A stretch of DNA of 64,000 bases from Prauserella marina (GCF_002240355.1 NZ_CP016353.1:620001-684000), one strand, 5' to 3'. Shown: positions 13,976 to 25,255, counted from the first letter of the stretch. Notes: generated by a model from the letters alone, not told the origin. Made by a program: numbers and translations.

Positions 13976-14509
13976 GTGATTGTTCCTGACACCAAAGACT
14001 GGACCTGGGTTCTCCGCGCACCCTGCCCCGAATGCGGGTTCGACGCGGCCATCGTCGCTCCGGCCGAGGTTTCCGCGCTCCTGCGCGCCAGCGCCGACGC
14101 GTGGCGCGAGGTGCTGGCAGAGGAAGACGTGCGGGTCCGTCCTCGGCCCGACCGCTGGTCGCCACTCGAATACGCCTGCCACGTCCGCGACGTGTGCCAG
14201 CTCTACGACGAACGACTCGTGCTGATGCTGACCGAGGATGAGCCGGGCTACCCCAACTGGGATCAGGACGCGGCGGCGATCGAGGCGCGCTACGACCAGC
14301 AGAACCCTGCTGACGTCGCCGCCGGGTTGTCGGCAGCGGCCGACACGCTCGCCGCGCGGTTCGACGGTGTGTCGGGCGCGCGGTGGGATCGCGGAGGCTT
14401 CCGCTCTGACGGCGCGCACTTCACCGTGGCGACTTTCGCCCAGTACTTCATCCACGACCTCGTCCACCATCTCAACGACGTCACTGGCGCACCCGCCGAC
14501 CGCATTTAG
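13976..14509 (+). CDS. DinB-like protein
   Basis: 177 aa from GTG 13976. The fold is the four-helix DinB/YfiT type: RWSPLEYACHVRDV (about 60-75) carries one probable metal His, and YFIHDLVHHLNDV near the C-terminus carries the His pair. The N-terminus has a CPECGF motif that may bind metal. Members act as metal- or thiol-dependent transferases, or are of unknown activity; the exact reaction cannot be told. A single gene with no partner. Its last codons and TAG lie inside a copy of the palindromic repeat, so the C-terminus (ADRI) may have been reshaped by that insertion. Confidence 0.75.
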   Translation: MIVPDTKDWTWVLRAPCPECGFDAAIVAPAEVSALLRASADAWREVLAEEDVRVRPRPDRWSPLEYACHVRDVCQLYDERLVLMLTEDEPGYPNWDQDAAAIEARYDQQNPADVAAGLSAAADTLAARFDGVSGARWDRGGFRSDGAHFTVATFAQYFIHDLVHHLNDVTGAPADRI

Positions 14510-14523
14510 CAGGCAAACTGCTG
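14500..14523. repeat. Palindromic repeat unit 2, overlapping a stop codon
   Basis: CCGCATTTAGC-AG-GCAAACTGCTG. The core is imperfect. The TAG of the DinB-like gene is the TAG inside the TTTAGC core, so the element supplies that gene's stop codon. Confidence 0.7.
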
Positions 14524-14540
14524 TACTTGCACACGCTAAG

Positions 14541-14568
14541 CACCGCGTTTAGCGGGCTAAACGCGGTG
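14541..14568. repeat. Palindromic repeat unit 3
   Basis: CACCGCGTTTAGC-GG-GCTAAACGCGGTG, a perfect palindrome apart from the two central bases. It lies 30 bp after the DinB-like gene and before the str-operon control region. Confidence 0.8.
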
Positions 14569-15005
14569 TGGGCGAGGGCGGTGATCGGGTTCGATGTCCT
14601 GCCCGGGTGTCCGAGCCGGGGTCGAGCCCCGTACTCTTGATCTTCGAACCGACTGTGGGCAACACCCCGCGACGAGTTGCGTGAGCCCCCCTGACACGAC
14701 GGCGACTCGCGGCTATGGTTGCTGTCACAAACCGGCACGATGCGCCGTATGACGGGGCAACTGGCCTTTATGCAGGCCGCCGTCCAGTAGACTGGATGAT
14801 GCAAGTCGCCCGTCCAAGCCGTGCCGTGGGTCAAAAGCGACCCCCGATGTGGTCGTGTTCGGCACGGGCGGGTATCTTTGACGACCGTGCCCGGCAGGCT
14901 GTCGGGCTGCTCCGTGTGCCATTGGGTCACGGCTGAGTGCCTTCGGTGCTCAGCGCGCAGTAATGGCCAAGCGGAGCTCCACGGAAATCCCGACGGGACG
15001 TTAAC
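14569..15005 (+). promoter_or_regulatory. str operon upstream control region
   Basis: About 440 bp without a gene. TAGACT at 14789-14794 is a good actinobacterial -10 hexamer, but no matching -35 is seen at 17-18 bp. TTGACG at 14877 is an isolated -35-like hexamer. The transcript of rpsL-rpsG-fusA-tuf must start in this stretch; the exact point is not clear. Confidence 0.4.
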
Positions 15006-15060
15006 GGATCGGAAGATCCTGACGCGGGCCGACACGCCCGACCTCGGGGACCGGGGAGAC
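15006..15060 (+). promoter_or_regulatory. Structured leader motif upstream of rpsL
   Basis: Hairpin GGATC-GGAA-GATCC (15006-15019, GNRA-type loop) is followed by a GGGC/GCCC hairpin whose loop contains CGACAC (15026-15039). GACC and four variable bases come next, then GGACCGGGG and AGAC (to 15060). The same order of elements occurs before rpsJ at 19658-19720. It lies about 50 bp before the rpsL start and is probably part of its mRNA leader. Confidence 0.55.
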
Positions 15061-15110
15061 AAGCAAAGCCAGAGCTGTAGAGCTACAGGACGCGACAGAA
15101 AGCTGGTCCA

Positions 15111-15485
15111 TTGCCCACGATCCAGCAGCTGGTCCGCAAGGGCCGCCAGGACAAGGCTGCCAAGCAGAAGACCGCGGCGCTCAAGGGGAGCCCGCAGCGG
15201 CGTGGCGTGTGCACCCGCGTGTACACCACGACGCCCAAGAAGCCGAACTCGGCGCTGCGCAAGGTCGCGCGTGTAAAGCTGACCAGCGGCATCGAGGTCA
15301 CCGCCTACATTCCCGGTGAAGGCCACAACCTCCAGGAGCACTCGATGGTGCTCGTGCGTGGCGGCCGTGTTAAGGACCTGCCGGGTGTTCGCTACAAGAT
15401 CATCCGCGGTTCGCTCGACACACAGGGCGTGAAGAACCGCAAGCAGGCGCGCAGCCGGTACGGCGCGAAGAAGGAGAAGAGCTAA
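15111..15485 (+). CDS. rpsL: 30S ribosomal protein S12
   Basis: 124 aa from a TTG start ([11 protein letters not shown] follows), the family's normal N-terminus. S12 sits at the decoding centre. The streptomycin-determining region [11 protein letters not shown] is unmutated, with Lys43. First gene of the str operon. Its TAA overlaps the rpsG ATG by one base (TAATG). The ribosome site is weak, which may suit leader-based control. Confidence 0.97.
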   Translation: MPTIQQLVRKGRQDKAAKQKTAALKGSPQRRGVCTRVYTTTPKKPNSALRKVARVKLTSGIEVTAYIPGEGHNLQEHSMVLVRGGRVKDLPGVRYKIIRGSLDTQGVKNRKQARSRYGAKKEKS

Positions 15486-15955
15486 TGCCCCGCAAGGGTC
15501 CGGCCCCGAAGCGGCCACTGATCGCTGACCCCGTCTACGCTTCGCCGCTTGTCACGCAGCTCGTCAACAAGGTGCTGACCGACGGCAAGCGCTCGCTGGC
15601 CGAGCGCATCGTGTACGGGGCGCTGGAAGGCGCTCGCGACAAGACCGGCACCGACCCGGTCGTCACGCTGAAGCGCGCACTCGACAACGTGCGGCCCACC
15701 CTTGAGGTGAAGAGCCGCCGGGTCGGTGGTGCTACTTACCAGGTGCCGATCGAGGTCAAGCCGGGCCGTTCGACGACCCTTGCTCTTCGTTGGATCGTCA
15801 CCTTCGCTCGCCAGCGTCGCGAGAAGACGATGGTCGAACGCCTGCAGAACGAGCTGCTCGACGCGAGCAACGGCCTCGGGGCCAGCGTGAAGCGCCGCGA
15901 GGACACCCACAAGATGGCCGAGTCCAACAAGGCTTTCGCTCACTACCGCTGGTGA
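15485..15955 (+). CDS. rpsG: 30S ribosomal protein S7
   Basis: 156 aa, full length. It starts [10 protein letters not shown] and contains the conserved [15 protein letters not shown] segment and the C-terminal AHYRW end. It nucleates assembly of the 30S head on 16S rRNA. In E. coli it is the translational repressor of the str operon; whether that holds here is unknown. Overlaps rpsL by one base. Confidence 0.98.
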   Translation: MPRKGPAPKRPLIADPVYASPLVTQLVNKVLTDGKRSLAERIVYGALEGARDKTGTDPVVTLKRALDNVRPTLEVKSRRVGGATYQVPIEVKPGRSTTLALRWIVTFARQRREKTMVERLQNELLDASNGLGASVKRREDTHKMAESNKAFAHYRW

Positions 15956-16040
15956 GCGAGTAACAGCAGGTAAACGCTGCCGCCCGGCAGCCGACGTACA
16001 CCAATGCCGGGCCCCAAGCTTGAGACAGGGGAACACTGAA

Positions 16041-18140
16041 GTGGCACGTGACGTGCTGAGAGACCTCAACAAGGTCCGCAACATCGGCATCATGGCCCAC
16101 ATCGACGCCGGTAAGACCACCACCACCGAGCGGATCCTGTTCTACACCGGGATCAACTACAAGCTCGGCGAGGTGCACGACGGCGCCGCGACGATGGACT
16201 GGATGGAGGAGGAGCAGAAGCGGGGTATCACCATCACCTCGGCTGCCACCACCACCTTCTGGGGCGATTACCAGATCAACATCATCGACACGCCTGGTCA
16301 CGTCGACTTCACCGTCGAGGTGGAGCGCAACCTGCGCGTGCTCGACGGTGCTGTCGCCGTCTTCGACGGCAAGGAAGGCGTCGAGCCGCAGTCCGAACAG
16401 GTCTGGCGGCAGGCCGACAAGTACGAGGTCCCCCGGATCTGCTTCGTCAACAAGATGGACAAGCTGGGTGCCGACTTCTACTACACCCTGCGCACCATCG
16501 AGGAGCGCCTCGGTGTCAAGCCGCTGCCCATCCAGCTGCCGATCGGCGCCGAGAGCGAATTCGAAGGCGTCATCGACCTGGTCAGGATGAAGGCTCTGAC
16601 CTGGCGCGGCGATGTCAAGAAGGGCGAGGACTACTCGGTCGAGGACATCCCGGAGGCGCTTGCCGAGCAGGCGGCCGAGTACCGCGACAAGCTCGTCGAA
16701 GCCATCGCGGAAACCGATGACGCGCTGATGGAGAAGTACTTCGGTGGCGAGGAGCTGACGGAGGCCGAGATCAAGGCCGGTATCCGCAAGCTCACCATCG
16801 CCCGCGAGGCGTACCCGGTGCTGACCGGGTCGGCGTTCAAGAACAAGGGCGTGCAGCCCATGCTCGACGCCGTCGTCGACTACCTCCCTTCGCCGCTTGA
16901 CCAGCCGCCGGTCGAAGGCATTCTTGCCGATGGCGAGACGCCGATCAGCCGCAAGCCCTCGATCGACGAGCCGTTCGCGGCTCTGGCTTTCAAGATCGCG
17001 GCGCACCCGTTCTACGGCAAGCTGACCTACATCCGGGTCTACTCGGGCAAGGTCTCCGCCGGCACTCAGGTCGTCAACGCGACCAAGGAGCGCAAGGAGC
17101 GGATCGGCAAGATCTTCCAGATGCACTCCAACAAGGAGAACCCGGTCGACGAGGCCCAGGCCGGCCACATCTACGCGGTGATCGGTCTCAAGGACACCAC
17201 CACCGGTGACACCCTTGCCGACCCGCAGAACCCGGTTGTCCTCGAATCGATGACCTTCCCCGAGCCGGTCATCAAGGTCGCCATCGAGCCCAAGACGAAG
17301 GCCGACCAGGAGAAGCTGTCGACCGCGATCCAGAAGCTCGCCGAGGAGGACCCGACATTCCGGGTCAGCCAGGACGAGGAGACCGGTCAGACGATCATCG
17401 AGGGTATGGGCGAGCTGCACCTTGAGGTGCTCGTCAACCGGATGAAGTCCGACTACAAGGTCGAGGCGAACATCGGTAAGCCGCAGGTCGCTTACCGCGA
17501 GACCGTCCGCAACACGGTCGAGAAGCTCGATTACGTTCACAAGAAGCAGACCGGTGGTTCCGGTCAGTTCGCGAAGGTGATCGTCAAGCTCGAACCGTTG
17601 GAGAGCACGGACGGTGCGCTTTACGAGTTCGACAACAAGGTCACCGGTGGCCGCATTCCGAGGGAATACATCCCTTCGGTTGACGCGGGCGCACAGGACG
17701 CCATGCAGTACGGCGTGCTGGCCGGCTACCCGCTCGTCGGGTTGAAGTTCACCTTGTTGGATGGTGCGTACCACGAGGTCGACTCCTCGGAAATGGCCTT
17801 CAAGATCGCCGGTTCCATGGCGATGAAGGAAGCCGCGAGGAAGGCGGGCCCGGTACTGCTGGAGCCGGTGATGGCGGTCGAGGTGACCACACCCGAGGAC
17901 TACATGGGTGACGTCATCGGCGACCTGAACTCCCGCCGTGGTCAGATTCAGGCCATGGAGGAGCGGTCAGGTACGCGTGTCGTCAAGGCGCTCGTGCCGC
18001 TGTCGGAGATGTTCGGTTACGTCGGCGACCTGCGGTCTCGTACCCAGGGTCGTGCGAACTACTCCATGCAGTTCGACTCCTACGCCGAGGTTCCTGCGAA
18101 CGTCGCGAAGGAAATCATCGCGAAAGCGACGGGGGAGTAA
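16041..18140 (+). CDS. fusA: Elongation factor G
   Basis: 699 aa from GTG 16041 ([14 protein letters not shown]), preceded by AGGGGAA. An upstream in-frame TTG at 16020 lacks a site and extends beyond the family start. The P-loop is [12 protein letters not shown], then DTPGHVDF and NKMDKLGAD. GTPase-driven translocation factor with five domains; length and the C-terminal [12 protein letters not shown] and [11 protein letters not shown] motifs are standard. Third gene of the str operon. Confidence 0.98.
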   Translation: MARDVLRDLNKVRNIGIMAHIDAGKTTTTERILFYTGINYKLGEVHDGAATMDWMEEEQKRGITITSAATTTFWGDYQINIIDTPGHVDFTVEVERNLRVLDGAVAVFDGKEGVEPQSEQVWRQADKYEVPRICFVNKMDKLGADFYYTLRTIEERLGVKPLPIQLPIGAESEFEGVIDLVRMKALTWRGDVKKGEDYSVEDIPEALAEQAAEYRDKLVEAIAETDDALMEKYFGGEELTEAEIKAGIRKLTIAREAYPVLTGSAFKNKGVQPMLDAVVDYLPSPLDQPPVEGILADGETPISRKPSIDEPFAALAFKIAAHPFYGKLTYIRVYSGKVSAGTQVVNATKERKERIGKIFQMHSNKENPVDEAQAGHIYAVIGLKDTTTGDTLADPQNPVVLESMTFPEPVIKVAIEPKTKADQEKLSTAIQKLAEEDPTFRVSQDEETGQTIIEGMGELHLEVLVNRMKSDYKVEANIGKPQVAYRETVRNTVEKLDYVHKKQTGGSGQFAKVIVKLEPLESTDGALYEFDNKVTGGRIPREYIPSVDAGAQDAMQYGVLAGYPLVGLKFTLLDGAYHEVDSSEMAFKIAGSMAMKEAARKAGPVLLEPVMAVEVTTPEDYMGDVIGDLNSRRGQIQAMEERSGTRVVKALVPLSEMFGYVGDLRSRTQGRANYSMQFDSYAEVPANVAKEIIAKATGE

Positions 18141-18265
18141 CACTCCACCAGCACCCAACGCGGGCGCGAAAGGGGCCTCCCCTAAGGTCCGCACAACCGA
18201 CCAGATCAAGTCGCAGACCGGCTGCCACGCCGGACCGCGAGTAAGTAGTCCAGGAGGACATTCCA

Positions 18266-19459
18266 GTGGCGAAGGCGAAGTTCGAGCGGAGCAAGCCGCA
18301 CGTCAACATCGGGACCATTGGTCACGTCGACCACGGCAAGACGACCCTGACCGCGGCGATCACCAAGGTTCTCCACGACAGGTACCCGGAGCTGAACCAG
18401 TCGCGTGCGTTCGACCAGATCGACAACGCGCCTGAGGAGAAGCAGCGCGGTATCACGATCAACATCTCGCACGTCGAGTACCAGACCGAGAAGCGCCACT
18501 ACGCGCACGTCGACGCCCCCGGTCACGCCGACTACATCAAGAACATGATCACCGGTGCCGCCCAGATGGACGGCGCGATCCTGGTGGTCGCGGCGACTGA
18601 CGGCCCGATGCCGCAGACGCGTGAGCACGTGCTGCTCGCCCGTCAGGTGGGTGTGCCCTACATCGTCGTCGCGCTGAACAAGGCCGACATGGTCGACGAC
18701 GAGGAAATCCTCGAACTCGTCGAGATGGAGGTCCGTGAGCTGCTGTCCTCGCAGGAGTTCCCCGGTGACGACGCTCCGGTCGTCAAGGTCTCCGGCCTGA
18801 AGGCGCTTGAGGGCGACGAGAAGTGGGCCCAGAGCGTGCTTGAGCTCATGGACGCCGTCGACGACAGCGTTCCGGAGCCCGTCCGCGACACCGACAAGCC
18901 GTTCCTCATGCCCGTCGAGGACGTCTTCACGATCACCGGTCGCGGCACCGTCGTCACCGGTCGTATCGAGCGTGGCGAGATCAAGCTGAACGAAGAGGTC
19001 GAGATCGTCGGCATCCGCCCCGACTCCCGCAAGACCACCGTGACCAGCATCGAGATGTTCAACAAGATGCTGGACTCGGGCCAGGCCGGCGACAACGCCG
19101 CCCTGCTGCTGCGTGGTATCAAGCGCGAGGACGTCGAGCGCGGTCAGGTCATCGTGAAGCCCGGCACGACCACCCCGCACACCGACTTCGAGGCTTCGGT
19201 GTACATCCTTTCCAAGGACGAGGGTGGACGGCACACGCCGTTCTTCAACAACTACCGCCCGCAGTTCTACTTCCGCACCACCGACGTGACCGGTGTCGTG
19301 ACCCTTCCCGAGGGCACCGAAATGGTCATGCCGGGCGACAACACCCACATCTCGGTCAAGCTGATCCAGCCGATCGCGATGGACGAGGGTCTGCGGTTCG
19401 CCATCCGTGAGGGTGGCCGTACCGTTGGCGCTGGTCAGGTCACCAAGATCATCGCCTGA
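18266..19459 (+). CDS. tuf: Elongation factor Tu
   Basis: 397 aa from GTG 18266 with a strong AGGAGGA at 18252-18258. G1 is [11 protein letters not shown]3 [12 protein letters not shown] and G4 NKADM; the C-terminal beta-barrel domains end [10 protein letters not shown]. It delivers aminoacyl-tRNA to the ribosome. 125 bp separate it from fusA, enough for an internal promoter, but none is clear. A perfect 14-bp hairpin follows at 19522. Confidence 0.98.
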   Translation: MAKAKFERSKPHVNIGTIGHVDHGKTTLTAAITKVLHDRYPELNQSRAFDQIDNAPEEKQRGITINISHVEYQTEKRHYAHVDAPGHADYIKNMITGAAQMDGAILVVAATDGPMPQTREHVLLARQVGVPYIVVALNKADMVDDEEILELVEMEVRELLSSQEFPGDDAPVVKVSGLKALEGDEKWAQSVLELMDAVDDSVPEPVRDTDKPFLMPVEDVFTITGRGTVVTGRIERGEIKLNEEVEIVGIRPDSRKTTVTSIEMFNKMLDSGQAGDNAALLLRGIKREDVERGQVIVKPGTTTPHTDFEASVYILSKDEGGRHTPFFNNYRPQFYFRTTDVTGVVTLPEGTEMVMPGDNTHISVKLIQPIAMDEGLRFAIREGGRTVGAGQVTKIIA

Positions 19460-19521
19460 TAGCACCCCCGGGTGCGGGTGCCAAGTTTTGATATGGCATC
19501 CTATGAAGGTTGCTCGACGCG

Positions 19522-19565
19522 GGGCGGCCGATTCTTACCGGAATCATCAAGAGAATCGGCCGCCC
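19522..19565 (+). terminator. Hairpin closing the str operon
   Basis: GGGCGGCCGATTCT (19522-19535) pairs perfectly with AGAATCGGCCGCCC (19552-19565) around a 16-base loop. No U run follows, so termination may be Rho-dependent or imperfect. It separates tuf from the S10 operon leader. Confidence 0.65.
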
Positions 19566-19657
19566 TGTCGCGAGTGTCCTGGGCTTGCGGCTTCCGTGAG
19601 TCTGGAGTTGCCGACGTCGTCGGCGCTCCATGAGTAACAGACCAGCGGCACGACAAC

Positions 19658-19720
19658 GATCCTGCGGGATCAGTCTGCGTAATGGGCGCGACACGCCCGA
19701 CCGCGTGGACCGGGGAAGAC
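19658..19720 (+). promoter_or_regulatory. Structured leader motif upstream of rpsJ
   Basis: Hairpin GATCC-TGCG-GGATC (19658-19671) is followed by a GGGCG/CGCCC hairpin whose loop contains CGACA (19684-19698). GACC, four variable bases and GGACCGGGG with AAGAC come next (to 19720). A further hairpin CGGGG-AAGA-CCCCG overlaps the end. The order and bases match the rpsL leader at 15006-15060. Confidence 0.55.
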
Positions 19721-19795
19721 CCCGTTGACGTGCGAGAACCGACGCTCGTCGTTGGTTTGAGATAGCGGCACGAGACGAAGGAACGAGCTGCCACC

Positions 19796-20101
19796 ATGGC
19801 GGGACAGAAGATCCGCATCCGGCTCAAGGCCTACGACCACGAGGCGATCGACGCCAGCGCACGCAAGATCGTGGAAACGGTCACGCGCACCGGCGCCTCT
19901 GTGGTTGGGCCGGTGCCGCTGCCCACCGAGAAGAACGTTTACTGCGTCATCCGCTCGCCGCACAAGTACAAGGACTCGCGCGAGCACTTCGAGATGCGCA
20001 CCCACAAGCGGCTGATCGACATCCTCGACCCGACGCCGAAGACGGTCGACGCGCTCATGCGCATCGACCTTCCGGCGAGCGTCGACGTGAACATCCAGTA
20101 A
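19796..20101 (+). CDS. rpsJ: 30S ribosomal protein S10
   Basis: 101 aa, first gene of the S10 operon. It starts [15 protein letters not shown]; the conserved [19 protein letters not shown] loop is intact. S10 is part of the 30S head and in other bacteria is also the NusE antitermination partner. 31 bp precede rplC. The leader motif at 19658-19720 lies upstream. Confidence 0.98.
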
Positions 20102-20132
20102 GCGTTGGGCGAGCGGCGGAGATAAGAGACTC

Positions 20133-20789
20133 ATGTCTGACAGGCAAGTGAAGGGCATTCTGGGCACTAAGCTCGGCATGACGCAGGTATTCGACGAGAA
20201 CAACCGGATGGTTCCGGTGACCGTCGTGCAGGCCGGGCCGAACGTGGTTACCCAGGTGCGCAACAACGACAAGGACGGCTACTCGGCCGTGCAACTGGCC
20301 TTCGGTGCCGTCGACCCTCGCAGGGTCAACAGGCCGGAGACCGGGCACTTCGAGAAGGCCGGTGTGACCCCGCGGCGTTATGTCGCCGAGCTGCGCACCA
20401 ACGACGCCGAGGCGTACGAGGTGGGTCAGGAGATCACGGCCGATGTCTTCGAGACGGGCACCGTGGTCGACGTGACCGGAACCAGCAAGGGCAAGGGTTA
20501 CGCCGGTGTCATGAAGCGCCACGGTTTCAAGGGACAGGGCGCGAGCCACGGTAACCAGGCCAAGCACCGCGCTCCCGGTTCGATCGGCGGCTGCGCCACA
20601 CCGGGTCGCGTTTTCAAGGGTGTGCGCATGGCGGGCCGGATGGGCAACGCCAGGGTCACCACGCAGGGTCTGACGGTGCACTCGGTGCGCGCCGAGGACG
20701 GGCTGCTGTTGATCAAGGGCGCGGTCCCGGGCCCCAGGGGCGGTCTGATCTTCGTCCGTAGCGCAGCGAAGGGTGGTGTGACGGCATGA
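20133..20789 (+). CDS. rplC: 50S ribosomal protein L3
   Basis: 218 aa. It shows the N-terminal [13 protein letters not shown] and the central [17 protein letters not shown] loop that reaches the peptidyl transferase centre. The end TAMR-equivalent is shortened. TGA overlaps the rplD ATG by four bases, so the pair is coupled. Confidence 0.98.
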   Translation: MSDRQVKGILGTKLGMTQVFDENNRMVPVTVVQAGPNVVTQVRNNDKDGYSAVQLAFGAVDPRRVNRPETGHFEKAGVTPRRYVAELRTNDAEAYEVGQEITADVFETGTVVDVTGTSKGKGYAGVMKRHGFKGQGASHGNQAKHRAPGSIGGCATPGRVFKGVRMAGRMGNARVTTQGLTVHSVRAEDGLLLIKGAVPGPRGGLIFVRSAAKGGVTA

Positions 20790-21478
20790 CGGCGACGGTC
20801 GAGCTCAAGACTCCCGCCGGCCAGGCCGACGGCACGGTGGAACTGCCCGCCGGCATCTTCGACGTGCAGGCGAACATTCCGCTGATGCACCAGGTGGTCG
20901 TGGCCCAGCTCGCCGCGGCGCGCCAGGGTACGCACGACACGAAGACCCGCGGCGAGACCCGCGGCGGTGGCCGTAAGCCTTACCGGCAGAAGGGCACCGG
21001 CCGTGCCCGTCAGGGTTCGGTCCGCGCGCCGCAGTTCACCGGTGGTGGCACGGTGCACGGCCCTACACCCAGGGACTACAGCCAGCGGACCCCGAAGAAG
21101 ATGAAGGTCGCCGCTCTGCGTGGCGCCCTCTCGGACAGGGCTCGTTCCGGTCAGCTTCACGTCGTCACCGAGCTGGTGACCGGCGAGAAGCCGTCCACAA
21201 AGGACGCCAAGAAGGTGCTGGGCTCGCTGACGCAGGCCAAGCGGGTTCTCGTCGTGCTCAGCCGCGACGAGGAACTGAGCTGGCTGTCGGTGCGGAACCT
21301 CACCAACGTCCACATCATCGCGCCTGACCAGCTCAACACGTATGACGTGCTGGTCAACGACGACGTGATCTTCACGAAGGCCGCGTTCGACTCGTTCGTC
21401 GCGGGCCCCGCGAAGGGCAAGGGCGTCAAGGCGACCGCGAGGTCCGGCGAGGTCTCGGAAGGGAGTGACGAGCAGTGA
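20786..21478 (+). CDS. rplD: 50S ribosomal protein L4
   Basis: 230 aa. [20 protein letters not shown] and [17 protein letters not shown] (both read in part) form the extended loop lining the exit tunnel. L4 is the autogenous regulator of the S10 operon in E. coli; no such site was recognised here. It has an actinobacterial acidic C-terminal end. Overlaps both neighbours by four bases. Confidence 0.98.
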   Translation: MTATVELKTPAGQADGTVELPAGIFDVQANIPLMHQVVVAQLAAARQGTHDTKTRGETRGGGRKPYRQKGTGRARQGSVRAPQFTGGGTVHGPTPRDYSQRTPKKMKVAALRGALSDRARSGQLHVVTELVTGEKPSTKDAKKVLGSLTQAKRVLVVLSRDEELSWLSVRNLTNVHIIAPDQLNTYDVLVNDDVIFTKAAFDSFVAGPAKGKGVKATARSGEVSEGSDEQ

Positions 21479-21786
21479 GCTCCGTGGCGATCCCCGACCC
21501 GCGCGACATCCTGGTCGCGCCGGTGATCTCCGAGAAGTCCTACGGGCTGCTCGAAGACCACAAGTACACGTTCCTGGTTCGTCCCGACGCCAACAAGACC
21601 CAGATCAAGATCGCGGTCGAGAAGGTGTTCGGCGTGAAGGTCATCAGTGTGAACACGCTCAACCGGCCAGGAAAGCGCAAGCGCACCCGGTACGGCTATG
21701 GCAAGCGCAAGGACACCAAGCGCGCCATTGTGACCCTGTCGGCCGAGAGCAAGCCGATCGAGATCTTCGGCGGACCAGCCGCGTAA
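21475..21786 (+). CDS. rplW: 50S ribosomal protein L23
   Basis: 103 aa from GTG 21475 inside the rplD stop. [15 protein letters not shown] and the [19 protein letters not shown] loop (read in part) are typical. L23 sits at the tunnel exit and docks trigger factor and SRP. Normal length. Confidence 0.98.
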   Translation: MSSVAIPDPRDILVAPVISEKSYGLLEDHKYTFLVRPDANKTQIKIAVEKVFGVKVISVNTLNRPGKRKRTRYGYGKRKDTKRAIVTLSAESKPIEIFGGPAA

Positions 21787-21800
21787 GGGACTGAGAAGAC

Positions 21801-22634
<834 letters not shown>

Positions 22635-22652
22635 GCAGGGAGGTAGAAGAAC

Positions 22653-22934
22653 ATGCCGCGCAGCCTGAAGAAGGGCCCGTTCGTGGACGACCACCTGCTC
22701 AAGAAGGTGGACGTGCTCAACGAGTCGGGCAAGAAGACCGTGATCAAGACCTGGTCCCGCAGGTCGACGATCATTCCGGACATGCTGGGACACACCATTG
22801 CGGTGCACGATGGCCGCAAGCACGTCCCGGTGTTCGTCACCGAGGCCATGGTGGGCCACAAACTTGGCGAGTTCGCACCCACGCGAACCTTCAAGGGCCA
22901 CATCAAGGACGACCGCAAGTCGCGTCGCCGCTGA
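22653..22934 (+). CDS. rpsS: 30S ribosomal protein S19
   Basis: 93 aa, full length. [15 protein letters not shown] start and the [16 protein letters not shown] signature are present. S19 binds the 30S head with S13. Ribosome site GGGAGG 12 bases upstream. Confidence 0.98.
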   Translation: MPRSLKKGPFVDDHLLKKVDVLNESGKKTVIKTWSRRSTIIPDMLGHTIAVHDGRKHVPVFVTEAMVGHKLGEFAPTRTFKGHIKDDRKSRRR

Positions 22935-22961
22935 GCGCGCACCGAGAAGAGGAACTAGACG

Positions 22962-23375
22962 ATGAACGTGCGTGAGGAGGGTGCAGCCGTGGAAGAACTG
23001 CCGACGGCTTACGCCCGGGCTCGCTTCGTCCGGGACTCGCCGACCAAGGTGCGCCGGGTGATCGAGCTGATCAAGGGTCGCAATGCCAACGAGGCTCTTG
23101 CCGTGCTCCGGTTCGCGCCGCAGACGGCCAGCGACCCGGTGGCGAAGGTGCTCGCGAGCGCCATGGCCAACGCCGAGAACAACCTCGACCTCGATCCGGA
23201 CACGCTCTGGATCAAGAACGCTTATGCCGACGAGGGCCCGACCCTCAAGCGCATCCGGCCGCGTGCCCAGGGCCGCGCTTACCGGATTCGCAAGCGGACG
23301 AGCCACATCACGGTCGAGGTCGAGTCGCGGCCGGAAGCCAAGTCCAAGAGCAAGAAGAAGGCAGGTGGCCGGTAG
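22962..23375 (+). CDS. rplV: 50S ribosomal protein L22
   Basis: 137 aa, with an N-terminal extension of about 12 aa before [16 protein letters not shown] and a Lys-rich tail. [17 protein letters not shown] is the tunnel hairpin and end strand. The macrolide-related loop appears normal. A second in-frame start at GTG 22989 would remove the extension. Its TAG overlaps the rpsC GTG by one base. Confidence 0.97.
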   Translation: MNVREEGAAVEELPTAYARARFVRDSPTKVRRVIELIKGRNANEALAVLRFAPQTASDPVAKVLASAMANAENNLDLDPDTLWIKNAYADEGPTLKRIRPRAQGRAYRIRKRTSHITVEVESRPEAKSKSKKKAGGR

Positions 23376-24232
23376 TGGGCCAGAAAATCAACCCGCACGG
23401 CTTCCGGCTCGGGATCACCACGGACTGGAAGTCGCGCTGGTACGCCGACAAGCAGTACTCGGAGTACGTGGCCGAGGACGTGAAGATCCGCAAGCTGCTG
23501 TCCACGGGCATGGAGCGCGCGGGTATCTCCAAGGTCGAGATCGAGCGCACCCGTGACCGGGTCAGGGTCGACATCCACACCGCGAGGCCGGGCATCGTCA
23601 TCGGCCGCCGCGGTGCGGAGGCCGACCGGATTCGTGGTGCGCTGGAGAAGCTCACCGGCAAGCAGGTGCAGCTCAACATCCTTGAGGTGAAGAACCCCGA
23701 GGCCGACGCCCAGCTCGTTGCGCAGGGTGTCGCGGAGCAGCTCTCGAACCGCGTTGCCTTCCGTCGTGCGATGCGTAAGGCAATCCAGACGTCCATGCGG
23801 TCCCCGCAGGTCAAGGGCATTCGCGTGCAGTGCAGTGGTCGTCTCGGTGGCGCCGAGATGTCCAGGTCCGAGCACTACCGCGACGGCCGCGTCCCGCTGC
23901 ACACGCTGCGTGCCGACATCGACTACGGCTTCTTCGAGGCTCGTACGACGTTCGGTCGCATCGGCGTGAAGGTGTGGATCTACAAGGGCGACATCGTCGG
24001 TGGCCTGAAGGGTCGCGCCGAGCGCGATGCCGCTGCCGCCGCCGACAGGGCTCCGCGCCGTGAGCGTCCTTCGCGGCGTCGTTCTGGCTCCTCGGGCACC
24101 ACGCCCACGTCGACCGAGGCCGGCCGTGCCGCCGCGGCTTCGCAGGGTGGCGCCCAGAGCGACACCGAGGCCGCGACCACCCAGGCCCCGCAGGTGGCTT
24201 CTCCGGACGCCACAGAGAAAACGGAGGGCTGA
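23375..24232 (+). CDS. rpsC: 30S ribosomal protein S3
   Basis: 285 aa from GTG 23375. It starts [12 protein letters not shown]; a KH domain with VIGRRGAE is in the N-terminal half and [11 protein letters not shown] ends the conserved part. A low-complexity Ala/Arg/Thr tail of about 65 aa follows, as in other actinomycetes. S3 lines the mRNA entry channel. Confidence 0.98.
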   Translation: MGQKINPHGFRLGITTDWKSRWYADKQYSEYVAEDVKIRKLLSTGMERAGISKVEIERTRDRVRVDIHTARPGIVIGRRGAEADRIRGALEKLTGKQVQLNILEVKNPEADAQLVAQGVAEQLSNRVAFRRAMRKAIQTSMRSPQVKGIRVQCSGRLGGAEMSRSEHYRDGRVPLHTLRADIDYGFFEARTTFGRIGVKVWIYKGDIVGGLKGRAERDAAAAADRAPRRERPSRRRSGSSGTTPTSTEAGRAAAASQGGAQSDTEAATTQAPQVASPDATEKTEG

Positions 24233-24235
24233 GGC

Positions 24236-24655
24236 GTGCTCATCCCACGCAAGGTCAAGCACCGTAAGCAGCACTCGCCCAAGCGGGCCGGTGCCGCCAA
24301 GGGCGGCACCAAGGTGACCTTTGGTGAGTTCGGCATTCAGGCGCTTGAGCACAGCTACGTGACCAACCGGCAGATCGAGTCCGCGCGTATTGCCATGACA
24401 AGGCACATCAAGCGTGGCGGGAAGATCTGGATCAACATTTTCCCCGACCGGCCGCTCACCAAGAAGCCCGCGGAAACCCGCATGGGTTCCGGTAAGGGCT
24501 CGCCGGAGTGGTGGGTTGCCAACGTGAAGCCGGGTCGAGTGATGTTCGAGATGAGCTTCCCGAACGAGACAGTGGCCCGCGAGGCATTGCGCCGCGCGAT
24601 CCACAAACTCCCGATGAAGTGCCGGATCGTGACGCGCGAAGGTGGTGAGTTCTGA
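24236..24655 (+). CDS. rplP: 50S ribosomal protein L16
   Basis: 139 aa from GTG 24236. [12 protein letters not shown] start; [14 protein letters not shown] and the following Arg-rich region contact the A-site side of the 50S. Three bases after rpsC and one-base overlap with rpmC (TGATG). Confidence 0.98.
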   Translation: MLIPRKVKHRKQHSPKRAGAAKGGTKVTFGEFGIQALEHSYVTNRQIESARIAMTRHIKRGGKIWINIFPDRPLTKKPAETRMGSGKGSPEWWVANVKPGRVMFEMSFPNETVAREALRRAIHKLPMKCRIVTREGGEF

Positions 24656-24903
24656 TGGCGGCCGCAGGCGTCGTGACGTCAGAGCTTCGTGAGCTCACTG
24701 CGGAGGAGCTCGTGCTCCGTCTGAAGGAAGCCAAGGAGGAGCTGTTCAACCTCCGGTTCCAGATGGCGACCGGTCAGCTCGACAACAACCGCAGGCTGCG
24801 CACGGTTCGTGCGGACATCGCCCGCATCTACACCGTGATGCGTGAGCGCGAACTCGGGCTGTCGATCGCGCCCGAGGAGAACGAGAGTGAAGGTGCGGCA
24901 TGA
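24655..24903 (+). CDS. rpmC: 50S ribosomal protein L29
   Basis: 82 aa. Two-helix protein with [19 protein letters not shown] and [17 protein letters not shown]; it sits near the tunnel exit. The N-terminal extension ([13 protein letters not shown]) and acidic tail are usual for the phylum. Overlaps rplP by one base and rpsQ by four. Confidence 0.98.
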   Translation: MAAAGVVTSELRELTAEELVLRLKEAKEELFNLRFQMATGQLDNNRRLRTVRADIARIYTVMRERELGLSIAPEENESEGAA

Positions 24904-25181
24904 CCGAGCCGGTGCAGAAGAAGGATTCCGGTCGTAACTACCGGAAGGTCCGTGAGGGCCTCGTGGTGTCCGACAAGATGGACAAGACGATCGTCGTCGA
25001 GCTCGAGGACCGCAAGAAGCACCCGCGCTACAGCAAGGTTCTGCGCTCCACCAAGAAGGTGAAGGCTCACGACGAGCAGAACACCGCTGGTGTGGGTGAC
25101 CGGGTACTGCTGATGGAGACCCGGCCGACGTCCGCCACCAAGCGTTGGCGGCTGGTCGAGATCCGCGAGAAGGCCAAGTAA
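24900..25181 (+). CDS. rpsQ: 30S ribosomal protein S17
   Basis: 93 aa. [19 protein letters not shown] and [22 protein letters not shown] (read in part) are the OB-fold signatures. Early-binding protein of the 30S body. Last gene of the S10-type block before a 74-bp gap to rplN. Confidence 0.98.
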   Translation: MTEPVQKKDSGRNYRKVREGLVVSDKMDKTIVVELEDRKKHPRYSKVLRSTKKVKAHDEQNTAGVGDRVLLMETRPTSATKRWRLVEIREKAK

Positions 25182-25255
25182 GCAGGGGCTCAACCGCCCC
25201 GTTCGTTCCGCAAGGCTCGGGCGACCGAGAACCAGCGCGACATACAGGAGTTGAC

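Noticed and set aside
14620-14640. Short stem CGGGG/CCCCG with GGGGTCGAGCCCC, recalling a tRNA arm
   Set aside because: No cloverleaf can be built from the flanks; loop and stem lengths do not fit.
14715-14936. Open frame of 73 codons in the str control region
   Set aside because: No ribosome site, no coding-like bias and it overlaps the expected promoter area.
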